From Membranipora membranacea (taxonomy: Eukaryota; Bryozoa; Gymnolaemata; Cheilostomatida; Membraniporidae): 64,000 nt of DNA. Below are positions 14,847 through 25,000 of this stretch, one piece after another. How positions within the stretch are numbered: position 1 is the first letter of the stretch; the number at the start of each line of letters is the position of its first letter. The stretch covers positions 31,596,283 through 31,660,282 of the forward strand of contig OU612066.1 of assembly GCA_914767715.1 (NCBI GenBank), written 5' to 3'. A program made the translations under genes and the position numbers. The notes beneath the pieces were generated by a model. It was given only the letters and a program-made list of their open reading frames with translations. It did no database searches and was not told where the DNA came from.

Positions 14847-15060
14847 GGCCCGTAGTTCTAGGGGAGGCAGGGACGCTCTGCCTCCCCTAGAAAGCTAAAT
14901 ACAGTGGCCTAAAAACACTGTAATTGAACTAAACATATCAGAATCAGCTCCTCTGGGATTTATATAAGCTAATTATATGCTTTAAATTTCTCGGGGAGGA
15001 GGTGACTGGTGATGCTTTAGACTCGCCTTGCCTCCCTAATGATTTTTCTGAACTACGGCC
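14847..15060. mobile_element. Candidate MITE with GGCC-GTAGTTC ends
   Basis: The left end GGCCCGTAGTTCTAGGGGAG and the right end ...TCTGAACTACGGCC are inverted repeats, with a second GGGGAGG/CCTCCC pairing just inside. The flanks TCTAATC and TGTAATC resemble a decayed target duplication. The element is about 214 bp and non-coding. The superfamily is uncertain; hAT is possible. Confidence 0.45.
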
Positions 15061-15540
15061 ATGTAATCAGCTCCTAAACTGCATCACTATTATCCGAACT
15101 TATTTTTCTTCAATACTTTTTTATTTCCCAATATTGTCCCATGTTATTACTTATAATGAACTCTGTGTTTAACTTTGGTGGTTAGTTATATGTTTTTTTT
15201 GCTGATTTCATAGGTCAACAAGCTTCCTATAATAGAATTCCTTTTGTTATCTGTACACTTTAAGAAAATCTAATAAATAATATCTGAGTTTGTTTCATCG
15301 TTTACTAAAAATCCCTGCATAGTATCAAGCCATTGTCGTTCACATCCTTTACATGACAATATTGAATTGATCTGACCACTTGTAAACTTTATTGCAGCAT
15401 ATTGAGGATTATGTTTCATTTGATTGTAAAGATGAAAATATACTGATTAGAATTAGCAATGCATAATTCATCAAATTTCCAGAAATCTATTTAATGACAA
15501 TTGAACATCCCCTTAACTACAATACAATGATGACTCTTGA

Positions 15541-15625
15541 GGTAGAAAATAATGTACCAGTGGAACTCAAACCCACAGTTCCTGCGACTGTCAGTGAATA
15601 GCGAGTTAACCAATGTCTTATTCAA
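15541..15625 (-). repeat. Decayed tRNA-derived SINE fragment
   Basis: On the minus strand it reads TTGGTTAACTCGCTATTCACTG, then GTGGGTTTGAGTTCCACTGG. This matches the internal part and B box of the better copy at 29346-29563. The A-box half is degraded. Confidence 0.5.
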
Positions 15626-15917
15626 TCTAACAAACATATTGCAATACCATCTCATCTGTATTTAAAAAAATCCAATGTAAGCATACTAGCATTGTGTGAT
15701 TCTTCGTCAGTCTGTCAGCTGTTAATTGTTATAATTTTATAACACCATATCACCATCATCAATTGACACTCTCCATATGATGCTAGTTGTTACCGGCAAG
15801 CTTAAAATTACAGCATCTAACTACCGCAATAACACTGGGTGTTTATTCTTATAGATCATAGCAATTACCCATAACTTTGTTAACTGATGTCAGATAGTAA
15901 TGAGCAATTGCTCACGA

Positions 15918-15958
15918 GAACAACTCTTTGGAAAGAGATGGTGGCCCTGAAAAGGGCC
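15918..15958 (-). promoter_or_regulatory. Histone H2A 3' processing signal
   Basis: On the minus strand the hairpin GGCCCTTTTCAGGGCC is at 15943-15958. The 25-nt downstream block at 15918-15942 reads ACCATCTCTTTCCAAAGAG then TTGTTC. Confidence 0.94.
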
Positions 15959-15985
15959 GTTGGGGTGAGTGATGAGTCGTTGATC

Positions 15986-16363
15986 TTAGGCAGCAGCCTT
16001 CTTGGTCTTGCTTGGCAGGAGAACAGCCTGGATGTTGGGCAGTACACCTCCCTGCGCAATGGTGACACCATTGAGCAGTCTGTTCAGCTCTTCGTCATTT
16101 CTGATTGCCAGCTGGAGATGTCTTGGGATGATCCTGGTCTTCTTGTTGTCACGAGCAGCGTTACCAGCCAACTCGAGAACCTCAGCAGCGAGGTACTCCA
16201 TGACGGCAGCCAAGTACACAGGGGCTCCAGCTCCTACTCTCTCGGCATAGTTTCCTTTCCTCAGCAGACGGTGGATACGTCCAACTGGGAACTGAAGTCC
16301 AGCTCTTGATGAGCGAGTTTTGCTCTTTCCCTTAGCTTTTCCTCCTTTTCCTCGTCCAGACAT
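15986..16363 (-). CDS. Histone H2A
   Basis: This is a complete, intronless gene of 125 residues. I start it at the ATG giving [12 protein letters not shown]; a longer in-frame extension to 16462 runs through the TATA region and is not expected to be translated. The histone fold is intact ([20 protein letters not shown]) and the acidic patch is present (NDEELNRLL). The C-tail is [12 protein letters not shown], so a Ser replaces the first Lys of the usual KK pair while the second, ubiquitylated Lys remains. There is no SQ motif, so it is not H2A.X. It is divergent from H2B, and its product dimerises with that of H2B. Confidence 0.98.
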   Translation of the reverse strand: MSGRGKGGKAKGKSKTRSSRAGLQFPVGRIHRLLRKGNYAERVGAGAPVYLAAVMEYLAAEVLELAGNAARDNKKTRIIPRHLQLAIRNDEELNRLLNGVTIAQGGVLPNIQAVLLPSKTKKAAA

Positions 16364-16764
16364 GATGATAGGTTTTGAGCAGTGAGTATATTTCAAAGCA
16401 ATAACCATTGAAGGTCTAGTTTTGATATTTATACCTTGTGAGGGTAGTTGAGTTTCAACCAATCAAAGTGCATATTTCATTGTATATTTATAACCCGCAT
16501 GCATTGCAAAGTCGTCTCTGCAGATCAATATCACAGAGTAAGGATATATATTCTTACTCTGTGTCAATATCATCCATTTTCAAACGATCTGTTCGTGAAT
16601 AGCGCTCTTTGTGTAGCAAGCGGATTAGCAACTATAATCCCTGTGCTTTCATAAACCAATCGGCAGTTAGAGCAGCTCAACCATGCTAATTTGCATAGTT
16701 GCAGGTATAAATATTATACCATCTCATTATAGACCATCACAAGTGTTCACTCATTGAATTCATC
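16364..16764. promoter_or_regulatory. Bidirectional H2A/H2B promoter region
   Basis: Toward H2A, the minus strand has GGTATAAATAT at 16425-16435. Toward H2B there is CCAAT at 16656-16660, then the octamer ATTTGCAT at 16689-16696, then GGTATAAATAT around 16704-16714. The ATTTGCAT octamer close upstream of TATA is the classical H2B promoter element bound by Oct1-type POU factors. A 34-bp palindrome sits in the middle of the region (about 16529-16566). Confidence 0.82.
16529..16566. repeat. Palindromic CACAGAGTAAGGATAT element, copy 1
   Basis: It is an inverted repeat of CACAGAGTAAG around an AT-rich centre, lying between the two histone promoters. A perfect version of the same palindrome lies at 32036-32069. 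Confidence 0.65.
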
Positions 16765-17133
16765 ATGCCACCCAAAGTAAGCAGCAAAGGAGCCAAGAAG
16801 GCAGGAAAGGCTAAAGCAGCCAGAACTGGAGACAAGAAGAGGAAAAGGAAGAGGAAAGAGAGCTATGGTATCTACATCTACAAGGTTCTAAAGCAGGTGC
16901 ACCCTGACACTGGAGTCTCCAGCAAAGCCATGAGCATCATGAACAGCTTTGTCAATGATGTGTTTGAGAGGATAGCAGCTGAGGCATCTAGACTGGCTCA
17001 CTACAACAAGAGATCCACCATCACTAGCCGAGAGATCCAGACTGCTGTCAGACTGATCCTCCCTGGAGAGCTTGCCAAGCATGCTGTGTCTGAGGGAACC
17101 AAGGCTGTCACCAAGTACACCAGCTCCAAGTAA
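16765..17133 (+). CDS. Histone H2B
   Basis: This is a complete, intronless gene of 122 residues. The basic tail begins [18 protein letters not shown] and contains the run [11 protein letters not shown]. The histone fold follows ([15 protein letters not shown]), and the alpha-C region ends AVTKYTSSK, including the Lys that is ubiquitylated in other animals. The start is the first ATG after the TATA box and is the only one that gives a normal H2B length. An octamer ATTTGCAT upstream supports H2B identity and S-phase control. The histone hairpin starts 27 nt after the stop. Confidence 0.98.
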   Translation: MPPKVSSKGAKKAGKAKAARTGDKKRKRKRKESYGIYIYKVLKQVHPDTGVSSKAMSIMNSFVNDVFERIAAEASRLAHYNKRSTITSREIQTAVRLILPGELAKHAVSEGTKAVTKYTSSK

Positions 17134-17160
17134 ACCGAAACTCTACATCACAAACCTAAC

Positions 17161-17201
17161 GGCCCTTTTCAGGGCCACCATCTCTTACCAAAGAGTTGTT
17201 C
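17161..17201 (+). promoter_or_regulatory. Histone H2B 3' processing signal
   Basis: The hairpin GGCCCTTTTCAGGGCC (17161-17176) is followed by ACCATCTCTTACCAAAGAG then TTGTTC (17177-17201). Confidence 0.95.
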
Positions 17202-17821
17202 TGTCTGTGGCACATGGTTTTATTTTCAAAATAACACCGCATGAGTAAATGGCGTACCTGAAAAATCTTGAAAATATGGATTATCTAAATTTGTAAGATT
17301 TGATATCAATATTCAGAATTTATCTGGGCATAATTCTTACACTGTCTGCACCCTATAACTTCTTGGGTTCAATCTGGGAAGATTTGCTGTTATTTGAATT
17401 TAAACAATGTCATGTCTTCATACAAATGAGGTTACCAAGGGTTTCCGATGAATTCAGACAAATTGGACCAGATCGATGATTCAATTAGATCATAATTGTT
17501 CCTGAAAAGTTATTGATTGCAGTATGGAATAGCATTGGCTCATGTGGGCATATTTCTCTTTTGTAACCGATCACTGTGGGTAGATTACTCGATCACTGCG
17601 AACAAATTTCTCTCAGTTCTCAACCAAGGTGACCAATATGCAGTTGCACTAACCCATTGCACCAGGACTGATTATGATTATAGGATTATCTTTTCAGTGT
17701 GTTGCCATTATAGTAGATGACATTGAAACTAATTCTATTCTTAGTTATTTGCTCAGCTATATTCATAGTTAGGATTCTGTATAAATTGATCATTTGAATT
17801 TTAGCAAGAGTAGGTGGTTTG

Positions 17822-17948
17822 TAGATCAAGTTTAATCCAATTGCCTGCATTGCAGTTGCTCCCTTCCACAGGTCATGCCGCAGCCTGCACCATGACCAGT
17901 GGATTGGGAGCAACTCGAAAGGCAGGCAAATGGACCAAATTTGGTCTA
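17822..17948. mobile_element. Foldback MITE, TAGACCAAG family, copy 2
   Basis: This is a 127-bp element with inverted ends: TAGATCAAGTTTAATCCAAT on the left and ...AATGGACCAAATTTGGTCTA on the right. The internal blocks GCAGTTGCTCCC and GGGAGCAACT also pair, so almost the whole element can fold back on itself. TA lies at both edges. Confidence 0.7.
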
Positions 17949-18071
17949 GGTAGTTTGGAAAAACTCCCAGATATTTTACTACAGCCATGTTATACTCAAC
18001 TGTAGTATCCTCTCCTCCCTCCCTGATTCCAGTCTGTCCAATTTGAGTATATGTCTGTAGAAGATAAGTGT

Positions 18072-18124
18072 CATAGCCATAAACTTGTAAATACTATATA
18101 GTATTTATATGTTTATGGTCATAG
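18072..18124. repeat. AT-rich palindrome of about 53 bp
   Basis: The arms CATAAAC-TGTAAATACTATA and TATAGTATTTA-ATGTTTATG are inverted copies with few mismatches, extended by CATAG-CCATAAA at both ends. It could form a strong hairpin or cruciform. I found no second copy. Confidence 0.5.
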
Positions 18125-19279
18125 TATATATTATTCATCTTTGGAACTAGTCCACTGTTTGGCAGTTATGTTGCTTTACGCACTTAACACTGCGACTTCT
18201 TATTGTGTTAGTAAATATTAAAAACAAATCACTAGACATAACAAAACCATGGTTAAAAGCACTAAGAATTTGATTTAGAAATCTATCACTGTCTCCCAAA
18301 AACTTTAATGCCTGGCGAGATAGAGTCTGTTATGACTGGATTTTATAGTCATTATGTTCTTCAAATCAAGCTTATGGTCAATTTCAATTCCTAGGTATTG
18401 GACACTCAGGCTGGGTATAACCTCATTGCTATCTAGTGTCAGATGTGTGACATTTAGACAAATCTTTTGTACTACCTACCTACCTACATTGGTAATCACC
18501 TCATTAGTGAATGCTAGCATACAAAGGTCATCTACTTTACAAAACTTAATTACCTGCTAATCTCACTAAATTACCAGACCTTTGCGTTATGTTATGTCAC
18601 ATGTAGATTTTCATTAGATCAATTTACTCACCGGTTTAATTGCCCCGATATGATATTACCATTTTGTTTGTCACAAATAACTTGGTTTGAGGATTACACA
18701 AGATTGATGTTTGATGTGTAAATCATTTATTATCAGAATCACAGAAATGCCATAGAAAAATGACCACCATTGAAGTATTCGCTATTATTAGAGAGAAAGG
18801 AATCAAACGGTAATATTTGGTGAAAAATTAAAAAAGTCTATTATCAAAAACATTGAAGTGTTATATATATCGCGTAGATGAATATAGGCCAAATAAAGAA
18901 AGTTTGCATTGTTTGAACCGAGAATAGTTTGGGGATAGAATATTTTGGCAGCGAGTGCAGTTATGGAGGAATGTTGATGCAGCTTTGATACCGAAAATAG
19001 AAGACTTTTGCATTGATATAAAGATAGATTTGTTTGGTATGATTGCGGCTGACTCGCTCTACTAAAAAGGGTTCTTACTTCTCATGCACTATTTGTCAAT
19101 GGAATTTTGAGCACCAAAAAAACTTTAATCAGGTTGTAAAGTACAGAAACCCTGTAAAAAAGTAAAAAATCTAATCCATAAACCACAAGAACAATTTAAA
19201 CACATAATAATTATATTTGATTGGTTCGATTGATTTGTATATCAGTGACTTGTTTGTCAGTGACTTCTATGTCAGTGAT

Positions 19280-22098
19280 TTACAGATAAGTGTTCCATGT
19301 CTCGTTTCCGTTGAGAGCGTTGTTAGTCTTGTTAGTTTTCTCCTCTTCGCTCAGTACGACATCCTCCGGTGATGCTGAGAAGCCAATGTTAGACTGATAG
19401 TAACGTGACTCCGGATCTGAGACGTCTGATTGGCTGCCGCTGGCACTGCTGCCTCCCTCTACCTGATCCTGCTGCTGACGAGCAAACTGTATAAACACCT
19501 AGAAGGGAAAAGGAAAGAAGAAATTGATTTATAATAATTTATAGTCAGCCACTAGGGAGAAGTAACTCGAAAATTGACAACTTCATAATGGTTGTGATTT
19601 AAAAAGATCCATTCAGTTACGCTCTTCTTTCAACAAAATCATGTTATCTGTACTCAATTAGGTACCTCAAAGTGGAGACTTAGTTTTAAACCGAGATATA
19701 TGTATACCAGAAATACTATGCCGACTATGTTGATTATTCTTAATTTACCAATGATTCTATTTGGTAACTGTAAAGCTGAATATGTATTATCGTCAAATTT
19801 CATCAATATAATTTTTTCGTCGTGCGCAGAATCTTAACCTGCTGCTGGGACTGTGTAAAAATTTAGTTTGCTTTACCTGATCCAGAGTGGTTTGGAATAC
19901 AGAATATTCCTCGATGTAGAGGTTCTCCTTGGCTTTCTCTATAAGACTGAACAGCTCACCAATACCTCGGTCTCCTGACTGGGGTATGGAGAACTCGGTG
20001 GTACCCATGTGCTGATCCTGAAAGTATACCAATGAATAATGATCAATCGTTGATACCACAAATAATATCACAAAGTTTGAGGCTTGTTGACCGGATGCAA
20101 GTTAGTAATTCGCTCAATTCAGTGTTATGATAGCCTGTGTGTGTTTTGTCTGCCAAGCAGGCCAATGTGCCTTTATGAATTTTGTTAGTATATACTTGTT
20201 CCCAACCAAGCCTAAAATTTCTTCAAACAGTGTATATGTAGTAAATTTGGGAAATAATCTAGATGTGGAATACTAGCTGCCCAACTTATGTCTTGTTAGT
20301 CATCAAGGTAAGAAAAAAATTAATTTCCACAAAACACTCACCTTGACCTGGGCTTGTGGCCACTTGCTCTTGATGAAGTCCACCACTTTTTGTGTGTGTG
20401 GCGGAGGTCCAACAACCTTCACCTTCAGAGTATATCCAAGTCCAAACTTATTCTTCAGATGTTGTGAAGATCCAAGGCAAGCAAATTTACCGTTGAGCAT
20501 GATGGCAATCTTAGTACACAGAGCCTCACATTCAGTCATGCTACAAGAATCATAAAACTATTCAGATATCTCGTAGGCAGATTAAATCAACGAATCCATC
20601 TAAATCCTAGATAAAATGCTGTATGCATATGTGAACATATTTCAAATAAAATTGAATCAGAAGGTTTGGCAAAAACATATGACCTTAGCCTGGTCGCCCT
20701 GGGAATATCAGGTTCAAGATGCATTGTAAGAATAGTATAAATATTGTCTAGCGTTTGTCACCTTGTTATTAGAACTAAAACAAATCCTGACCTAGATCAA
20801 ATTTTTCGCATTCAAGTGTGTTTTATTGGGGGCGAAGGATGAGATACTTTAGGACCCATGCGCTATCCCAGTAAAAAAACATATCATGTTTCTTACCTGT
20901 GAGAGGTGAGTACTATGGCAGCTCCTTGTTTGGCGGCAGCGAGTACCTGATTCCACACAGTACGTCTGGCTACAGGATCCATACCAGCTGACGGCTCGTC
21001 GAGGAAGATAAGCTCAGGCTTACCAAGGAGAGCGACAGCTACACACAGAGTACGCTTCATACCACCGGACATGGCCTTCACCTGTTTATCCATATAAGCA
21101 GCCATACCAAAGGACTGAGCTACACTCTCTATAGCCTACCAAGTGGAGAAAGTCAGTAGTATTAACAAAATGGATTAGAGGAAGGAGGGGGCAACTCCAA
21201 GTTATCCGATATCATCATAATTAAAATTAACCATGAGTAAAATAAAAAATTGTGGACACAATTCCATTTGTGCTGCACTGGATTACACTACATGCCTGAG
21301 AAAAAGAACCCAATAATTTGTCTAGGAGTGAAAAACGAAAATGCTTGAAGTAGTTTACATAGCATAAATTGCTTCCCATGGATCGTTTGAGATAACAACA
21401 ATATTGAAGTTCTATTATAATTACACACCTGTTCTGGGTTGTCGATGCCCTTGAGTTGAGCGTAGACAGTGAGTATCTGTCTGGCAGTGAGTAGAGAGTC
21501 CAGTGAGTTTATCTGAGGACAGTATCCGATACGGCGTCTGCTCGATGACTTAATGATGTTAATGTTGTGGAGCTGTGCGTCTCCTTCAGAAGGCAGCATT
21601 TCTCCTGTCAGCATTCTAAAGGTGGATGTCTTACCGGCGCCATTCACTCCGCACAATCCAAACACCTAAACAGAAACAATGTGACCATGACTAGAATAAA
21701 ATAAAGATTATTTCAATAGATGGGTGGTCTGTCTCAGAACAGAACAGTACAACACATTAGTAGATGGCTATGCAATTTATATTCATCTCTAACAATCTTA
21801 AATATGGCGGTGCTAACAAGGAAAATTAGGGAACAAATTTTGAATGTGACTTAATAACACCAAAACTAAATATTATACATATTTTATGATGTCACATATA
21901 CACACCTCTCCAGGGGATACTCCGAATGTAATGTCTTTGACAGCGAGTATATGTTTGAAGTTGTGTAGTCTGTACTGTTTACTCAGGCCTCTTACTGTCA
22001 GGGTGTCAGAGTTCTGTCCCTGAGCTCCAAATAATCGTCTCTTCTCGGTCTCAACATCGTCATCCAGTGTGTCGGCCTGCTTCTTACTCGATGATATT
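19280..22098 (-). other. ABCA segment: NBD2 and C-terminal tail
   Basis: Exons: 21906-22098, 21429-21665, 20897-21135, 20342-20540, 19877-20017, 19280-19498. NBD2 carries Walker [12 protein letters not shown]-loop [12 protein letters not shown], signature [17 protein letters not shown], Walker [15 protein letters not shown] and H-loop [12 protein letters not shown]. The signature begins MSGG rather than LSGG. The regulatory tail has [15 protein letters not shown], which matches the VFVNFA motif needed for ABCA1 activity. It ends in a Ser/Gln/Glu-rich tail finishing NETWNTYL. All catalytic residues are present, so the domain should hydrolyse ATP. Confidence 0.93.
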
Positions 22099-25000
22099 CT
22101 AAAGTCAAGAAGAATTTCTTGTGAGAAAGTTGGAGGAGGAATTAATTATGATAAATTTGGAGTAAGGTCAGAGAAACCAGCTCATTTTATTGGCTAGTAA
22201 TTTATTTACATTCTTAATCTAGAAAAGGAGGTTACCCAAATTGAATAGATAGTAGTGATGATGAGGTGCCTCGGAACCAGTGACCTATCATGCCTGGCCT
22301 AGAGTAAGTCATCTTTAGCCGGGTTAGACAATCTCAGAATATTAGAATAACATCAGGTCTTAATGGAAAGTTCAAATTCATTCTAGTGGCATATAAGTGA
22401 TATATAATCTATCAATCGAACATGCTATGAATCAATACAAAATTACACTGCCAAAAACATCACAAGCGTAAGGAATCAGTTATACCTGTCGTCACAGTTG
22501 GTGGCCCTTATTTCAGTCATCAGAGTGATGATAAACAGAACAACACCAGCGATAGCCAGAGCCACAATATTCCACATGATTCCGTGTTCGCTGGTCAGGG
22601 GGTGATAATTCTCATACAGTCCAGTGTCGAATCTCTCAAATACATCTACTAAAGCCTGGTTCATAGTAAGCTGGATGAGAGCCGAGGAGAAACTGTACTG
22701 TGGGAATATCAGGAACACTTTCTGTAATAAAATAAATAAAATAACATGAGTCATTATAGTAAAATTAACATAGAGTCAACTTAGGGCAGTAGATAAGTAT
22801 ATCCGAGGTCTTCCCTGTTGGGCCAAAGACTTGTTTTTTTTTAAAAATTACTTGTGTTAATTTGATTTTAATCTTTTGGTTCATAAGTAGAAATTTTATC
22901 TTATTGTTGGGCACCACAATGACCTATAGCAGAGAAAGGGAAGACAGAGATATGTATTAAATACGCTCAAACTGGGAAAAGTGGCTGATAATGTGTTGCT
23001 AGTTCCAGCTATCCTGGCGCAGTTTGAGAAGTGATCATAAATTATTTACAACCTCTCACCATTGAACCTACAATATAACCCTCATCATGCTAATAATAAA
23101 GAGAGGTAAAGAGAGCATAGACAAGGATAGACAAGTGCGGTCTATATTTTGAAGAGCCTGTTGTTAGCAAAATGCAAGAACTTTAATCCTGTACACTTTT
23201 TGTACACAGATGAGTAGATATGTAATTTGATATTTTGATATTTTCCATCGTTAGGTTGCAGCTTGGTTACAAGATTGAACGACAGGTCGAAAAAAGCCAG
23301 TGATATACATTCAGACCGTGAATCTCAATAGTTGATGTACATATTCAGATAAAATCTCACCAATTACCATTGTTATAGATCTTAAAATGTTCAAGTTTTA
23401 GTAGTTCAAGTTCAGTAGGGAAAATTTTATTGTACAAAAAACAATTTGAGAGGAGCTATATCATGCACATTCGTAACCACTACGTTTCTCACATGTTACC
23501 AAGACCCAATAATAATATGTTTTACCTTGGTTGTCATATACGAAGGTGAGATGATGGGTTGGTCAGCCCCCTACAATCATTGTATGCAACATGAAGTATA
23601 TGTTTGCTTTCAGATAGCATATCAGAGTATTGATGTGATAAAAATAATGGGAAAGAGAAACGAGGGAAAAAAAGAGGAATTTTCAGCGCTGCAGCTTTTT
23701 AGCACCGATACTTCAATGTTGAGCACTCAGTATTAAATTAACACCTGCAAAGGGGTGAAATTGGCTAAGATAAAAATAAAGTTTTCTCTGCATCAAACCG
23801 AGTTACATCAGTATCCTTACCTTCATGATGATATAGCTGTCTGTGACTCCATCTTTGAGTTGGAAGAAGTTCATGAGGAAGACGACGACAGATGTGGCGA
23901 CACCGATGAATATGTTAACCATGAGGAGAGTGAAGAAGGCGGTGGTCGTGTTCTGGAAGGCCTTCAGCGTCATGTACATGAACGGCAGTACGGCGAGCCT
24001 AAAACCAGGATCATAAATATAAAGCTACTGCTTGGTAAACAATGTACAGGTGAACAGTGCTATTTTTCATCATTTCTTTTCATCATTTTTACCCCTGCAG
24101 AGTTTGGAGCCTCAAAGGTGCATGATCTTGGGTACACTTTCCCTTTTCCAAGTAAGCACTTTCCAGCGATGTCTTTTTTATTAGTAATTAATTTTAATTG
24201 TTTATAATTGTAATGTTTTTTAACATTGACATATCATTTAACTTACGCGTAACCCACAAAGAGTAGGAAGACAGCCAGTAGATTATCACCAGCAGTGTAA
24301 GCTCTGACATTGAACAGGTACATGAGTAGAAGTGTAAGTCCGATGGGTACGAGGAACATAAGTAAGTCCCAGGCGTAAGTAATAAACCAGTATCTAACAG
24401 CTCCCACTCCAGATACATACTGTAGGTGTTTCTCTCCGCGTACATGCTCCAAAACCAGGTAAATACACAGACCTACATATCAGATAAACAGGATGCACAT
24501 TTACTATGCATAAATTGTCATGTATTATGTTCCATTCATATTGTATCAGTTTCCGAATGGTGCAGGCCTCTGTGATATGGGCAGATAGACATCATGTTGA
24601 CAACTACCTAAACCTACTGCCTACAGGCAGAGCAATGGCAATTACCTGCAGTATGGGGACAACTACCCAGAGGGCAAGAGGAGGGTAGGAGTTGTCAATC
24701 CCCGCAACAGAAAAAGCGAAAACGATCGGTTCAAGATTTACCAACTATGTTCCATGGTCACGAGCTTTAGACTTCATTCGAACCTTTACCAAAATCCCAG
24801 AGCTTGCATCTCCGCTTCACTCTAGTGTAAATATGTATGTCATATTATAAGAGATACTGACTGACCTGCTGGGATGAAGCTGAAAGCTACGAGGAAGGTA
24901 AGAGATATACCGAGATCAGACGTCTTCTCTAGAGCGTTCCTAACACTGAGCTGTTCAGAGGAGAGAGTCAGAGGGTGGTTATACACTGTGATACCGTAAT

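Larger units (their letters stand above)
14291..15917. other. Intergenic between the two histone pairs
   Basis: No gene is seen. The region holds a candidate MITE (14847-15060) and a decayed tRNA-derived SINE fragment (about 15541-15625). The rest is AT-rich unique-looking sequence. Confidence 0.55.
17202..19279. other. Intergenic, H2B to the 3' end of the ABCA gene
   Basis: No coding exon is recognised. It contains a MITE (17822-17948) and a ~53-bp palindrome (18072-18124). TTTATT at about 18727 (AATAAA on the minus strand) could be the ABCA polyadenylation signal, some 550 bp after its stop. Confidence 0.5.

Noticed and set aside
15986-16462. H2A with a 33-residue N-terminal extension
   Set aside because: The extension would need transcription from upstream of the TATA box, and its residues are unlike any histone. 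The internal Met giving SGRGKGG is the true start.
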